64,000 nt of DNA from Lucifuga dentata. Taxonomy: Eukaryota > Chordata > Actinopteri > Ophidiiformes > Bythitidae. The notes under the pieces were generated by a model. The model was not told the DNA's origin, did not search any database, and saw only the letters and a program-made list of their open reading frames with translations. Positions 25,230 through 36,548 of this stretch are shown piece by piece (position 1 is the stretch's first letter; every line of letters starts with the position of its first letter). The DNA lies in assembly GCA_014773175.1 (NCBI GenBank), contig VXCM01001389.1, forward strand, positions 1-64,000. Direction: 5' to 3'. The position numbers were made by a program, and so were the translations under genes.

Positions 25230-28200
25230 TGCCGTAGACATCAGCCTGATTTATGTATTTGTTTGCAGGCATGCATCTGATTGAGGTGCTGTATGATGAT
25301 GTGCCTGTTCCCAAGAGTCCCTTCAGAGTGTCAGTGGTTGAGGGATGTGATCCAACCCGGGTCCGTGCCTACGGACCAGGCTTAGAGGGAGGAATAACCA
25401 ACAAGTCTAATTGCTTCACTGTGGAGACCAGGTATTGTTTGATCACATGATGAGAATACAATTATTCAGTATGTTCAGGGATGTTTATGTATGTTTAGGT
25501 TATTTTTATTATCCAGAAAAGATTAAAATATGCTTAGAGTTGAATTCAAAGGCATATGTAATAACAGTAATGTTGTCTTGTTTCTCAGGGGTGCTGGTAC
25601 AGGAGGCCTGGGCCTGACCATTGAGGGAGCCTCAGAAGCAAAGATATCCTGCAAAGACAATAAAGATGGCAGTTGCAGTGTGGAGTATGTCCCCTTCACT
25701 CCTGGAGACTATGATGTCAACATTAACTATGGTGGTCACCCCATCCCTGGCAGTCCATTCTGGGTGCCAGTGAAGGATCCTGTGGACCCCAGCAAGGTGA
25801 AGTGCTCAGGTCCAGGCCTGGGCACTGGAGTCAGAGCCCATGTTCCTCAGACCTTCACAGTCGACTGTACACAGGCTGGACTGGCCCCACTGGATGTCAA
25901 ACTCTATGGTCCAACAGGTGAGAACATACTGACATAGTATACAACTGTTCTTTTTTTTTAAACCTTGCAACTTCGATTCTGCCAAACATCAGGTTGGTAT
26001 AATATCATTATTTCCATACTTTGTTATTTCCAGGTACTGCAGAGCCAGTTGGTGTTAAGAACAACGGTGATGGAAGCCACACAGTACACTACACCCCAGC
26101 TCAGGACGGCCCTTACACTGTTGCTGTTAAATATGCAGACCAGGAAGTCCCACACAGGTATGAGACTAACAAACCACCAAACCAGGCAATTTCCACAAAT
26201 ATTTGCAAGTCTGAGTTTTACTCTGTCTGACTGAAATAAGAATAGGAAAGTTTGTTGTAGTGTGGTACTTTTTCTGTTTTCTGTTAGAAGGCTCCATTTG
26301 GTAATCCAACTAAACATTTTTATTCTGTCTTTCATTCACAGTCCATTCAAGGTAATGTCTCTGCCTGGTCATGATGCTAGTAAGGTGCGTGCCAGTGGTC
26401 CTGGTCTTGACACCAAAGGCGTGTCTGCAAGTTTACCTGTTGAGTTCACCATTGATGCCCGTGATGCTGGAGAGGGACTGCTCACTGTGCAGATTCTGGT
26501 GGGTTCAGCTACCATCATTTTCAAATATTTCTAGTCTACTGAACAATTAGTCACCATCTAAAATAACTCTTTGTTGATATCCTCAATTGACAGGACCCAG
26601 AGGGCAGGCCCAAGAAGGCAACTATCCAAGACAACAGGGACGGCACCTATACTGTGTCCTATGTACCAGACTCTACTGGCCCTTACACCATCACCATCAA
26701 ATATGGAGGAGATGAGATCCCCTACTCCCCATACCACATCCAGTCCCTGCCCACAGGAGATGCCAGCAAATGTCAGCTCACAGGTAATGAAACCACCACG
26801 CTACTAATGAAGCTAATAAATAAAATTGATCTTACAGGTTGCCCTTTTGTTGTTTTTAAATGTGTATTCAACAACATGGTGTTTATTTTTCCAGTTTCTA
26901 TTGGAGGACATGGCATGTGTAAGTATCCATGCTTCATTTGTGTTCCTGTACTATTGCTAGAAAACCTAAGAATTCATGCAGCAGTTGTCACTTTACTGTT
27001 TTTGTTCTCTCTGTCCATAACAGCAAGTCTTCAGAAGCTGCAGACCTCTGAAGATACAGTCATCACGGTGGATGCAAAGGCTGCTGGGAAGGGCAAAGTG
27101 ACCTGCAAGGTGCTGACCCCACAGGGGATGGAGCTGGACATGGATGTGGTGGAGAATCATGATGGAACCTTTGACATTTACTACACAGCTCCTGAGCCTG
27201 GAAAATATGTTATTACCATTCGCTTCGGGGGACAGAACATCCCTAAGAGCCCCTTCCATGTGGTGGTGAGTAGATGAGTTACAGCCTCTACATTAGTGTC
27301 CTGTACTCAATGTTTACTCCATCTCTGATATCTGACTGTATGTTACCAACTACTGTTTCTCCCCTCTCTTCATATCCACAGGCCACAAATGAGCCAGTTA
27401 TTCCTCAAGATACTGTGGATCCTCTCTTCCGCCCTCTGAATCTCATCATCCCCTTCACTCCACAACAAGGAGAAATCACAGGTGAGACAAACACTGCTCA
27501 CACAGAAAAAAAATCTTGCACATACACACACAAATTATATTTTTGGCAAATGACACTTCATCGCATCACACTGTTTTCATTTCTAGGCGAGGTGCGTATG
27601 CCTTCTGGCAAGACTGCCCGTCCGCATATCACTGACAATAAGGATGGCACCATCACAATCAAGTACCAGCCAACAGAACAAGGACTGCATGAGATGGACA
27701 TCAAATATGATAGCAACCACATTCCAGGTCAGCAGTACATCCAGAAAGGAGTGCAAATTTGTGTATAAATTACATTTTAGTGATGTAATGTGAAAACAAA
27801 AGTGTTACCACGGTGTGAACCACTGTAACTGATGGATACATATAACGTAAGAACCAAGACTATACATCAAGTAGCTATTTATTACTGATCGTCCATGGTC
27901 ATATTTCTTATAGGAAGCCCTCTGCAGTTCTTTGTGGATACTGTCAACAGTGGAGTAGTGACTGCTTATGGTCCAGGTCTGAGTTATGGCATGGTCAACA
28001 AAGCTGCCACTTTCACTGTGATCACCAAGAATGCAGGAGAAGGTACAGCAGAGTGGTTTTGCAGTGATTTTGCTATTGCACGGTGGATTTGTTGTGGTAA
28101 AACTATTCTTAAAAAATGTTTCCCAACACTAAACAGCTGAAAAGAATCTGGTCCTTTTCTGCCTGTCAGGTGGTCTATCGTTGGCGGTGGAGGGTCCCTC

Positions 28201-31200
28201 AAAGGCAGAGATCACCTGTAAGGACAACAAAGACGGTACCTGCACTGTGTCCTATCTGCCCACTGCTCCTGGAGACTACAATATCATCGTCAAATTTGAC
28301 AACAAGCACATTCCGGGTAGTCCCTTTACTGCCAAGATCACTGGTGAGGAAAGACTGCCTCCCTTAATTGTTTTCTAAATTGTTGAGATATATTTATACT
28401 TTATGTATCTATTAATAAATGTGTTTTAATTGGGTTGACAAACATCTAAACCATCTCTTTTGTGTTAAGGGGATGACTCCATAACCAGGACGTCCCAGCT
28501 GAATGTTGGCACAGCAGCTGATGTGTCCCTGAAGATCGCAGAGACTGATCTGAGCTCTCTGACTGCCAGTATCAGAGCACCATCGGGAAATGAGGAGCCC
28601 TGTCTGCTAAAAAGACTGCCCAACAGACACCTCGGTGAGATATTCTAATTTGAGCTGCCAGATCACAGGAAGAGTCAAACAAAGATAGGATGTTGTTGGA
28701 TCCATTTTACCATTTTATTTCTAACTGTTACTGCTACCTTCTTCCTTTCTCAGGCATCTCTTTTACCCCTAAGGAGGTCGGTGAGCATGAAGTGAGTGTG
28801 AGGAAGAATGGCATGCATGTAACCAACAGCCCCTTCAAGATCATGGTTGGCCAGTCAGAGATTGGCGAGGCCAGCAGAGTCAAGGCTTTTGGTAAAGGCC
28901 TGGTGGAAGCGCACACTTTCGAAATGGCTGAGTTCTTTGTGGATACTAGAAATGCAGGTAAGTTTTGGCAATGGTATGAGACACCTTTTCAGCAGTAGCA
29001 ACCAATACAGAGGAAACAAATACTTCACTAACTTCTGTCTGCTTTCTGTCTCTTAGGTTATGGAGGTCTAGCACTGTCTATTGAGGGTCCAAGCAAAGTA
29101 GATATCAACTGTGAAGATATGGAGGATGGGACGTGCAGAGTGACTTACTGTCCAACAGAGCCTGGAAACTACACTGTTAATATCAAGTTTGCTGAAAAGC
29201 ACATCCCAGGTTAGAATCTTTTGCTTGGCAAAGTTTCTACAAATTGAAAAATCTTTGACAGCTTAAAAACAAGAATGGATTTTTAAAAGTATATATGTGC
29301 TGTTCAACCACAGGAAGTCCTTTCACAGTGAAGGTGACTGGTGAAGGAAGGATCAAAGAGAGCATTACCAGGAAGAGGCAGGCGTCTTCCATTGCCTCAG
29401 TTGGCAGCACATGTGGTCTTAATCTAAAGATCCCGGGTCAGTGAAGCAGCCAGGTTGCAGAACAGTTATCAATCATATTTTTGTCACCTGTGTAGATTAA
29501 ATTATAGTACACTCAAATTTGTATTATTACTTTTTTTTCCACTATAGGAAATTGGTTCCAGATGGTTTCAGCGCAAGAGAGGCTGACCAGAACTTTCACA
29601 CGCAGCAGCCACACCTACACCCGTACCGAGCGCACAGAGATTAGCAAAACCCGAGGCGGAGAAACCAAGAGGGAGGTACGAGTGGAGGAGAGCACCNGCA
29701 CAGAGATTAGCAAAACCCGAGGCGGAGAAACCAAGAGGGAGGTACGAGTGGAGGAGAGCACCCAGGTGGGGGGAGGAGGAGGAGGAGGAGGAAGCCCTTT
29801 CAGAGATGTTTTTGGAGATTTTCTGGGCAGAGAGAGCCTCAGCAGCTTTGCTGGCATCACTGCAAGGCCAGAAGGTGAGATTCATACCAAATTCACACAC
29901 CATTGTTGAAAAGTAGATAAAGTATCTAACCATCGCTGACATGCCACTCTGTCTAGCTGAGTCTGGCTCTCAGACCATGACAGGTCAAGTGACCAGCCCG
30001 AGTGGGAAGACGGTGGATGCTGACATAGTGGATGGAGGAAACAGCACCTACAGCGTACGCTTCATCCCACAGGAGATTGGACCTCATACTGTCAATGTCA
30101 AATACAGAGGCCAGCATGTTCCAGGGAGCCCCTTCCAGTTTACTGTGGGGCCCATGGGAGAGGGAGGAGCACACAAGGTCCGTGCAGGAGGCCCTGGCCT
30201 AGAGAGAGGCGTGGCTGTTGCACCATGTATGTTCACACGGTTTATCACGAAAAGAACAAAAAGCAATTTGACACATTATAGTAGGGAAGAATTTCACGTT
30301 TTGTTTTCAGGTCCTATTCTAATCCAGCTGTTTTTCTTCATCTCTACAGCTGAATTCAGTATTTGGACCAGAGAGGCAGGTGCTGGTGGTCTGTCCATCG
30401 CTGTAGNCTACAGCTGAATTCAGTATTTGGACCAGAGAGGCAGGTGCTGGTGGTCTGTCCATCGCTGTAGAGGGTCCCAGCAAGGCTGAAATCTCCTTTG
30501 AGGACAGAAAGGATGGCTCCTGTGGTGTCTCATACATAGTGAAAGAGCCAGGTAGAACTTTTTGAGCCCACAATTGGGGATATTTTGGAGGTTTTAGCTG
30601 AGTATGTCATTGGAACTTATGTCTAAACTGCTGTTGGTTTGATTTCTAAAATAGTGACAAATGAAAATAATCTGTCTGTCTCCCCAGGCGATTATGAGGT
30701 GTCAATAAAGTTTAACAACGAGCACATCCCTGACAGCCCGTTCACTGTTCCGATTGCTACGCTCTCAGACGAGGCTCGCAGGCTCACTGTGACAAGCCTT
30801 CAGGTAGGATCACACCTGAAGGCACATACTACATACACACACACACACACATACACACACAGCCAACAAAAGCCAAAGAAAATTATTGCCAGAATGATCA
30901 AAAAATATTCTCTCACATACACCCACATAGAAAAATATAATTTCCACAACTTGCATAACATATTTCATGTAACATATGAGCGGGTTGTAGTTATGTCTTA
31001 CTAATAGCGCTTTGACCTTGAAGTGTAACTCGATGCGAATGTTGAAGCAGTAGCCAAGATTATAATACTGTGATGCTGGCTAGTGATGACAGAGTGGGAT
31101 TAACTGTCCCCTCATTAATTTGAGGCAAAGCAAGCTGTCCTATGTTTGGGCAGTCAGCTCATGCATGTGATTATGTTTCTGTCTTAAAAGAAAGAAATAG

Positions 31201-33355
31201 TGAGAGGAAAAGAACGACTCTTAATGATACCTATGACAGCTCAAGTTATTGGCCTCCTCAAATGCTTATTTTAATTGCTCCCACAGTTTCCAGTACGACT
31301 GCCAGCAATGCTAAAAACATGTTTTGTTGGTTTGAAATGCCACTTCAGAGCACTTTTCTGCCACTAGATGCCAGGTGAAGCGTAACATCAGACCTGGTGT
31401 TTAAAATGTCATGGCACCTCTCATGTCTGCTAGATCTGCTCGTCCACCTGTGGGGCAAAAATGCTAAACACCTCGCTGTAAACTCTGACCTTTTTCTGCC
31501 TCTCACACCCATCCGCTCAGTGTATTCTTGTTCAGGCATGATGAGTCACACACTTTGTCTCTCCTCTCAAGGCACAACCCCCACACACACACACACACAC
31601 ATGCAGGTACAAACACAGATTCTGAAATCAGTCTCTGTCTTTTGTAGGAGAAGGATTTGAAGGTAAACCAGGAAGCCTCTTTTATGGTTCAGCGTAATGG
31701 GGCACGAGGTGTGGTTGATGCCAAAGTTCACACCCCTTCTGGCTCTTCTGAAGAATGCTATGTCACTGAGCTTGACAGTGGTATGTACAGTGTAGAACAC
31801 AAAAGCTAGAGAATTCAACAATTTTTTGTAAGCATCTTTTATGAATACAGATCAGTTAACAGCTCCTCCTGTGTTCTCAGACAAGAGTGCAATCCGCTTC
31901 ATTCCCCGGGAGAATGGTGTTCACTCCATAGATGTCAAATTCAATGGATGCCACATTCCTGGAAGCCCCTTTAATGTGCGTGTTGGTGATCCAGGGCTAG
32001 TTGGAGACCCCGGCCTGGTAACTGCACATGGCCCTGGACTGCTGGGAGGAACTACAGGTAGATAATTTCTTTAAATTGTTTGGTAACTTTCATATTATGC
32101 ACAGCAAATGAGCAGCCCTTTCACATCTGTTGTGTATTCTCTGACATTTTCTTACTTTCAGGCGTTCCATCAGAGTTTGCGGTCAACACCTGCAATGCAG
32201 GCCCAGGAACTTTGTCGGTCAACATTGACGGACCATCCAAGGTCAAGATGGACTGTCAGGAGTGTCCTGAAGGCTACAAGATCACCTACACACCCATGGC
32301 ACCGGGCAACTATCTCATCACTATCAAATACGGCGGGCCACAGCACATAGTGGGCAGCCCTTTCAAAGCTAAAGTCACAGGTCTGCATGGCACTCACCCT
32401 CCCATCTGATCTGGCAATTTCTCATGACTCAATTGTGAAAGTGTCTATTATGAAACAAATGTTCCTGCAAGTCAGGAAAATGTTATGTCATCCTTGCCCA
32501 TATTACTCTATGTACATGTTACATAAAAACTGACACTACAGCAATATAGTTTTGTCACTCTTTGATGCATAGAAATCCTTTAAAGATTGAAAAGAACTCT
32601 CCTGAGTCCTCAAACTTCATTTTATTTGAAATGGCATAAAATATTTTCACACGTCAGCTTAGGCACTAGTCCATTTCCATGCACCTTTCAGTGCAGTGAA
32701 CCCCCATTAGCAGCAGCATCTTTGCTTCACTCATATCTTTGTCAATACTGAGTGTGTTATGTAAGGTCTGAACTGAACTATGATGGCATTAGATAACCTT
32801 TCTGTGTCTATCTTTCTCTTCCACAGGTGCCCGGCTCTCAGGAGGGCACAGCCTCCATGAGACCTCCTCTGTATTGGTGGAAACTGTTACCAAGACCTCC
32901 AAAGTAGGCGGTGCCTATAGCTCTTCTTCTTCTACTACTTCTACTTCAGCTAAACTGACATCCGATGCCAGCAAGGTGGTTTGCCGTGGACCAGGCCTGT
33001 CTAAGGCTTTAATGGGCCAGAAAAACAATTTTACTGTAGACTGCAGTAAAGCAGGTGAGCCAGGCAGGCAAATCTGATATAGATACAGTACAATCCCATA
33101 TAGTTACTGCAGGCATTGCACTTAATCAGACACAAGGCTAATATTTTCCTATATCTCCCTCATCCAGGTATCAACATGCTGATGGTGGGTGTGCATGGAC
33201 CTCAGGCTCCCTGCGAGGAAGTGTATGTCAAGCACATGGGCAACAAGCTCTACAATGTCACATACACTGTCAAGGATAAGGGCAGCTACACCGTTATCGT
33301 CAAATGGGGTGATGACAACGTCCCCGGGAGCCCCTACAAAGTGGTTGTACCCTGA
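11939..33355 (+). CDS. flnc: Filamin-C, complete gene (46 coding exons plus one candidate cassette exon)
   Basis: Large actin cross-linking dimer of striated muscle Z-discs, myotendinous junctions and sarcolemma. All 46 exons have GT-AG borders and keep phase. The summed coding length, after removing the assembly duplications at 29697 and 30407, is 8136 nt (2711 codons plus stop), close to human FLNC (2725 residues). The start is ATG ATG AGC at 11939; human FLNC also begins with two Met. Order: actin-binding CH1-CH2, Ig1-Ig15, hinge 1, Ig16-Ig23, hinge 2, Ig24. It is filamin-C rather than A or B because of the roughly 80-residue insertion in Ig20 ([20 protein letters not shown] onward), the N-terminal acidic [20 protein letters not shown] region and CCDC136 upstream. 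No frameshift or stop is seen. Odd points are the Pro-rich cassette between Ig2 and Ig3, an eight-glycine run in the Ig20 insert and a hinge-1 exon of 100 nt. Confidence 0.97.
12315..14613 (+). other. FLNC intron 1
   Basis: 2.3-kb intron between the CH1 exon (donor gtaagc) and exon 2 (acceptor ccaactacag). No coding exon, RNA gene or transposon was recognised. Open frames on the minus strand near 13.1-13.5 kb have no family resemblance. Confidence 0.85.
15109..15170. repeat. (CA)n microsatellite with an N at 15142
   Basis: Dinucleotide run interrupted by one gap placeholder, in FLNC intron 2. Confidence 0.95.
16912..16957. repeat. (CA)n microsatellite
   Basis: Uninterrupted CA run in FLNC intron 3. 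Confidence 0.95.
18200..23506 (+). other. flnc: FLNC exons 5-20: filamin repeats Ig1-Ig8
   Basis: Exons 18200-18318, 18450-18527, 18670-18832, 19051-19251, 20223-20360, 20556-20682, 20807-20943, 21046-21239, 21354-21467, 21575-21718, 21903-22026, 22181-22341, 22459-22549, 22712-22881, 22991-23108 and 23244-23506. Each repeat carries the filamin signature of an opening V.AYGPGLE-type loop, a D.GDG...Y.P block and a closing SPF strand. Ig3 starts at [17 protein letters not shown], Ig4 at [10 protein letters not shown] and Ig6 at [13 protein letters not shown]. The exon at 23244-23506 uses a weaker donor (gttaaa); read-through would stop after four codons. Confidence 0.95.
19420..19536 (+). other. 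flnc: Candidate 117-nt proline-rich cassette exon between Ig2 and Ig3
   Basis: A pyrimidine-rich acceptor (cctatctgtcatttctag) ends at 19419 and a good donor (gttagt) starts at 19537. The 117 nt between them are open in exactly the frame set by the flanking exons (phase 1 in, phase 1 out), so inclusion adds 39 residues without a shift. The encoded linker is 11/39 proline, with six Lys/Arg and no acidic residue; it includes [14 protein letters not shown] and PPKPGRP. It is not part of mammalian FLNC as I remember it. It lies between exons 19051-19251 and 20223-20360. Constitutive, tissue-specific or silent use cannot be told from the sequence. Confidence 0.65.
24669..24703. repeat. (GA)n microsatellite
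   Basis: Polypurine run in FLNC intron 22 (24505-25268), an intron that otherwise shows no coding signal. Confidence 0.9.
25187..25228. repeat. (GA)n microsatellite
   Basis: Second GA run in the same FLNC intron, ending about 40 bp before the acceptor of the exon at 25269. Confidence 0.9.
26895..26918 (+). other. flnc: FLNC 24-nt microexon (SIGGHGM) in Ig15
   Basis: Acceptor tttttccag and donor gtaagt frame a 24-nt, phase 1 to phase 1 exon encoding the conserved SIGGHG motif. Skipping it keeps the frame and removes eight residues. As I recall, human filamin-A has a variant lacking eight residues at the equivalent place, so alternative use is plausible here. The short length also makes it easy for gene predictors to miss. 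Confidence 0.85.
27382..27481 (+). other. flnc: FLNC hinge 1 exon
   Basis: 100-nt exon encoding the flexible hinge between rod 1 (Ig15) and rod 2 (Ig16): [18 protein letters not shown], then [15 protein letters not shown] opening Ig16. It aligns with human ATEEPVVP...LRPFNLVIPF. The upstream exon ends in phase 0 and the downstream exon starts in phase 1, so skipping this exon alone would shift the frame. Confidence 0.93.
27587..30226 (+). other. flnc: FLNC exons 31-39: Ig16-Ig20 with the FLNC-specific Ig20 insertion
   Basis: Exons 27587-27727, 27914-28042, 28170-28343, 28470-28634, 28754-28957, 29057-29209, 29314-29436, 29548-29874 and 29957-30226. Ig16 is short and lacks its A strand. Ig17 and Ig19 carry the CD-face core seen in receptor-binding repeats. 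Exon 29548-29874 encodes the insertion unique to filamin-C, which in mammals binds Z-disc partners such as myotilin and XIN proteins. It contains [20 protein letters not shown], then an eight-Gly run, then [10 protein letters not shown]. This exon holds an N at 29697 flanked by a 65-nt direct repeat, so its real length is about 261 nt. Confidence 0.93.
29632..29762. repeat. 65-nt perfect direct repeat around a single N (assembly duplication in a coding exon)
   Basis: Bases 29632-29696 and 29698-29762 are identical and separated only by N29697. 65 + 1 = 66 is a multiple of three, so the duplicated reading stays open and adds 22 false residues including one X. Human FLNC has a single copy of this segment. 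Confidence 0.9.
30344..30470. repeat. 63-nt perfect direct repeat around a single N (assembly duplication of an exon start)
   Basis: Bases 30344-30406 and 30408-30470 are identical around N30407 and include the splice acceptor and the first 57 nt of FLNC exon 40. The true exon is taken from the right copy (start 30414), because only that copy continues into the rest of the exon. Confidence 0.9.
30414..32380 (+). other. flnc: FLNC exons 40-44: Ig21-Ig23
   Basis: Exons 30414-30551, 30688-30803, 31648-31780, 31881-32057 and 32162-32380. Ig21 contains [20 protein letters not shown], the main integrin and ligand-binding repeat of filamins. Ig22 runs from RRLTVTSLQ to the [12 protein letters not shown] strand. 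Ig23 starts near [15 protein letters not shown] and ends with [16 protein letters not shown]. The 844-nt intron at 30804-31647 holds short CA runs and no other signal. Confidence 0.95.
31577..31601. repeat. Short (CA)n run
   Basis: About 12 CA units in the FLNC intron before the exon at 31648. Confidence 0.85.
32827..33355 (+). other. flnc: FLNC exons 45-46: hinge 2 and dimerisation repeat Ig24
   Basis: Exons 32827-33054 and 33168-33355, stop TGA at 33353-33355. Hinge 2 reads [20 protein letters not shown] followed by a Ser/Thr-rich spacer ([10 protein letters not shown]). Ig24 reads from [20 protein letters not shown] to the closing [11 protein letters not shown] and mediates dimer formation in all filamins. 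The C-terminus aligns to the last residue of human FLNC. Confidence 0.96.
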
Positions 33356-33865
33356 ACAGACTGCACAAATGTCCTTCTCTTCCACTGACCTAACAACCAT
33401 TTCCCTCACACATGCACCAGCCAAATTTTCCCATCCTTGTGGTTCTGGTCCTTGCTCTTTGATGAATTACATTTTACTCAACATGCACTAAAACCTGCAA
33501 GGACATTTGCTTATTTTTTTTTTCTTTTGAGAGGAGAAAAACAGTTGTGCCAAAGTTTTGCGTTAACTCCAGAACTTCATTTATGAGTATGCATCCACAT
33601 TCAGACTGGCTTAAAGGTAACATTGCGGTGTAGAAGTCTTCTGAGTGATGTTGGTGAGTCCAAAAATTTCCCTTCTCCTTTTTGTTGTGTAGTAAATGAA
33701 TGGCTTAATGTGTGAATGTTAATAGAAGTGCAGTAATAAACAGTATTAAAGTGTGATATTATATGGTTTTGTATGGTAAAAGAATTAGAAAAGGACTTTT
33801 TTGTTATATTAACCTATTTTTTCTTAAGTCTTTGCAGACCTAATAAAGATTTAATTGCTAACTTT
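33356..33865 (+). terminator. FLNC 3' UTR with two poly(A) signals
   Basis: About 510 nt after the stop codon. AATAAA occurs at 33735-33740 and again at 33842-33847, so cleavage is likely near 33755 or 33865. The UTR is T-rich and without repeats. Which signal is used is unknown. Confidence 0.65.
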
Positions 33866-36544
33866 CCAGACAGTGATTGAATTTCATATCTCACAGTAGT
33901 GATACACCCTTCACTAGTTCCAGATGTTAAGCTACAGGAAACAGCAGGAAGTGTTTCTTGCTTCTAAGATTTTGATGGTTTCATCATACACCTATTTTCT
34001 GACCCCTGCTGGTTCTGCTGCTGGGCTGAAACAGCTGTCGCTTCATCACAGCTGAATATTGGTTGAGTATCTACCAGGTAAAAGATGTTTTCAAAACATT
34101 TGATCTCAAATTCATATCTCAGGAACAAGATAGATTCAGATAATATGTCTTCTCTAACCCTAAATCAAAATCAAAACCCATCATTTACTTTTTACACTAA
34201 GTCACAATTTAAGCAATTGTTATTTAGTATGGAACTGGCAAGAAGTCCATAATATTTTTCAGGGTTCTTGTTTACATCCTATGTTCGCCCAATTTCAATC
34301 ACAAGATGGCAGCATAGTCAAACTCTCCTATGTCCGTGTTTCAAGCAAACAAGCAGAATAAAATCTCCATTGTTCCCAGTGAAGATTAACTACAGCGTTG
34401 TCAGTACAACTAAGCCTGCAGAGCATATAAACCAGAGGCTTCAGCCTCCATTGTGTGTGTAATTAATCCTTTTGGATCAGAGATGGAACACAGTGGTTGG
34501 TGTAATGGCATCCTCATGGGGATGGTGGGGTGTGTGTGTGTGTGTGTGGAAGACTGACTGAGGCACAGATCAACCAGGAAGAAGAGAGGTTAAGGTTTGC
34601 TTGTGCATGTTCTCATGCATATGTGTGTGCATCGACTTGTGTCTCCTCCGTAGCATCTGTGTGCACTGTGTCATCTGTGTGGTCTACCGGCCCGAGTCCC
34701 ACAGTGAGTCAACCACAGCCTCCACACACTGACACACACCACCACCACCAGTACCATTCTTCACAGAGAGGAGCCTATAATTAGATGCTAATTTTCTCTG
34801 GTTCCACGGTGACATAATGCTGGGGGTCAAGGCGAAGCAAGACTAAGAGAACTAGTGCATTTGATGAACGACAATGGGAGCTCGACTCCAGACCATCTGG
34901 CTGAGTAGCTGGTGCTGCCTGCTGTTGCCTGTGCTGACGTGAAGACCAGGGCAGGGCCCACCCACGTAAGTCTGTCCTCAAGTCCTGCTCCTCCAGACCG
35001 GGACCCAGGCGTCTGTCCACCACAACATGTTTATCACAAGGGACTGCCAAGTGAATCATCGATACAGGCCTTGCTATGCAAACAGCAGCAAACAAGCAGG
35101 CAGAGGGTGAGGAGATAGAGGAAGATGAGAGCAAAAGGGGGAGAGAGAAAAGAGAGAGAGGAAGGAGAAAGATGCTTTACAGGGAGAGAATGAAATTTAA
35201 CAAATCCAGATAGGAGAAAGACAGGGAGGCAGGCAAACTGTCACACACTGACATACAAAACAGGGGAAACGGACATGCAAATTTGGGGAAAACACACTGC
35301 ATGTGTATCTGTGACTACAGCAGAATATTTAAGACATACCATGGCAGCATATTACTTAAACTCAAAGAAATCAGCAAAGGTTGGACATGGTGAACTGGGT
35401 GTTGGGTTATTCATACTGTTCTAAGGGGGATCAATGGGGGTGTGGTTGCCACGGAGATGCTTCCTTCTCTCTAGAGTCTCTCTCTTCCCCATCCTCTCCA
35501 TCTCTCTCTGTGTCTCGATGTCTCTCTCTCTTTTACTTACACACACACACACACACACACTCACACACTCAGCCCCCATCCTTCCCACAATTTAATTTTT
35601 CCTCTCGCTCCCTAAATTCCAATCAATCTACATCCCTGCAGATCCAGTGATCTATTTCTCATCTGATTCTGGTGTCACTGCATGCCTTTTCCTTTGACCT
35701 TTATTTATCACTACAGCCAGTCTTGTTACCCTGGATGTAAATCTCTATAGACTGGGTCACTGATGGATCTTAGAGTACAAGAAATTCTTCCATGGCTGAG
35801 AGAACAGACAAACAAGCACTAAATGAATGTTTGCACAAACAAATAGCCGCTGTGTCCAATTAATAAATGGACATGTAGAAGGAGAGGAGAAAGTGACTGT
35901 TTTAGCATTTTCAGTTTCATTCTGAGCCCCTGGGCCCATGAACAGTATGTAATTACTTCATACATAGTTGATACCCTGCATAATCAACCAAATACACTAG
36001 TTTTTCCTTCCTGTTCATGTAGAAGGCTGCACTTGTGTTTGCAGATTGTTAAAGTTTAAATTGTATGGGATGTATCTTATAATGGAAACATTCATATCTG
36101 AGAATAGACCATACACACGGGACCAGTGAAAGGTATGCCGCACTGTGGTTGAATCAGGACTATTCTGTTTTATTCATATAGAACAAAGATGAAATATTCA
36201 TATTACAGTGTTGTTGCTATGCTTTCTTGTGTCTCTTATTTCTCATGTACACAAAACCTGATTAAGAATCAGAGGAACTATGGCTGGAAATTGTCTGTCT
36301 TCGCACAGGAGCATAAAAACAATACAAATGGATTGAGGGAGTTCCCACTGGGTGCACGGTAGATTGTATTCATGCAGCATGCAAATGCACAGAGCATAAA
36401 GCTGGTCCAACCTATCTCAACCCAATACAGAGAGGCTGAATATACGGCACTACAAAGAGAGATGGATTTCTGTTGATGGAAGCTTAGGACAAGAGATGCA
36501 TGCCAAAGACCACCCCAAGATACCTTTTGTGAACACACAGGCAC

Positions 36545-36548
<4 letters not shown>

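Larger units (their letters stand above)
23645..27265 (+). other. flnc: FLNC exons 21-29: filamin repeats Ig9-Ig15
   Basis: Exons 23645-24242, 24331-24504, 25269-25431, 25589-25917, 26034-26157, 26342-26498, 26594-26783, 26895-26918 and 27024-27265. The 598-nt exon carries all of Ig9 and Ig10, as the large exon 21 does in mammalian FLNC. Ig11 opens at [15 protein letters not shown], Ig12 at [12 protein letters not shown], Ig13 at [14 protein letters not shown], Ig14 at [14 protein letters not shown], and Ig15 includes [18 protein letters not shown]. These repeats form the distal part of rod 1. Confidence 0.95.

Noticed and set aside
29632..29762. Biological tandem repeat in the Ig20 insertion
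   Set aside because: Perfect identity, a single N between the copies and the same pattern at two other joins indicate an assembly artefact.
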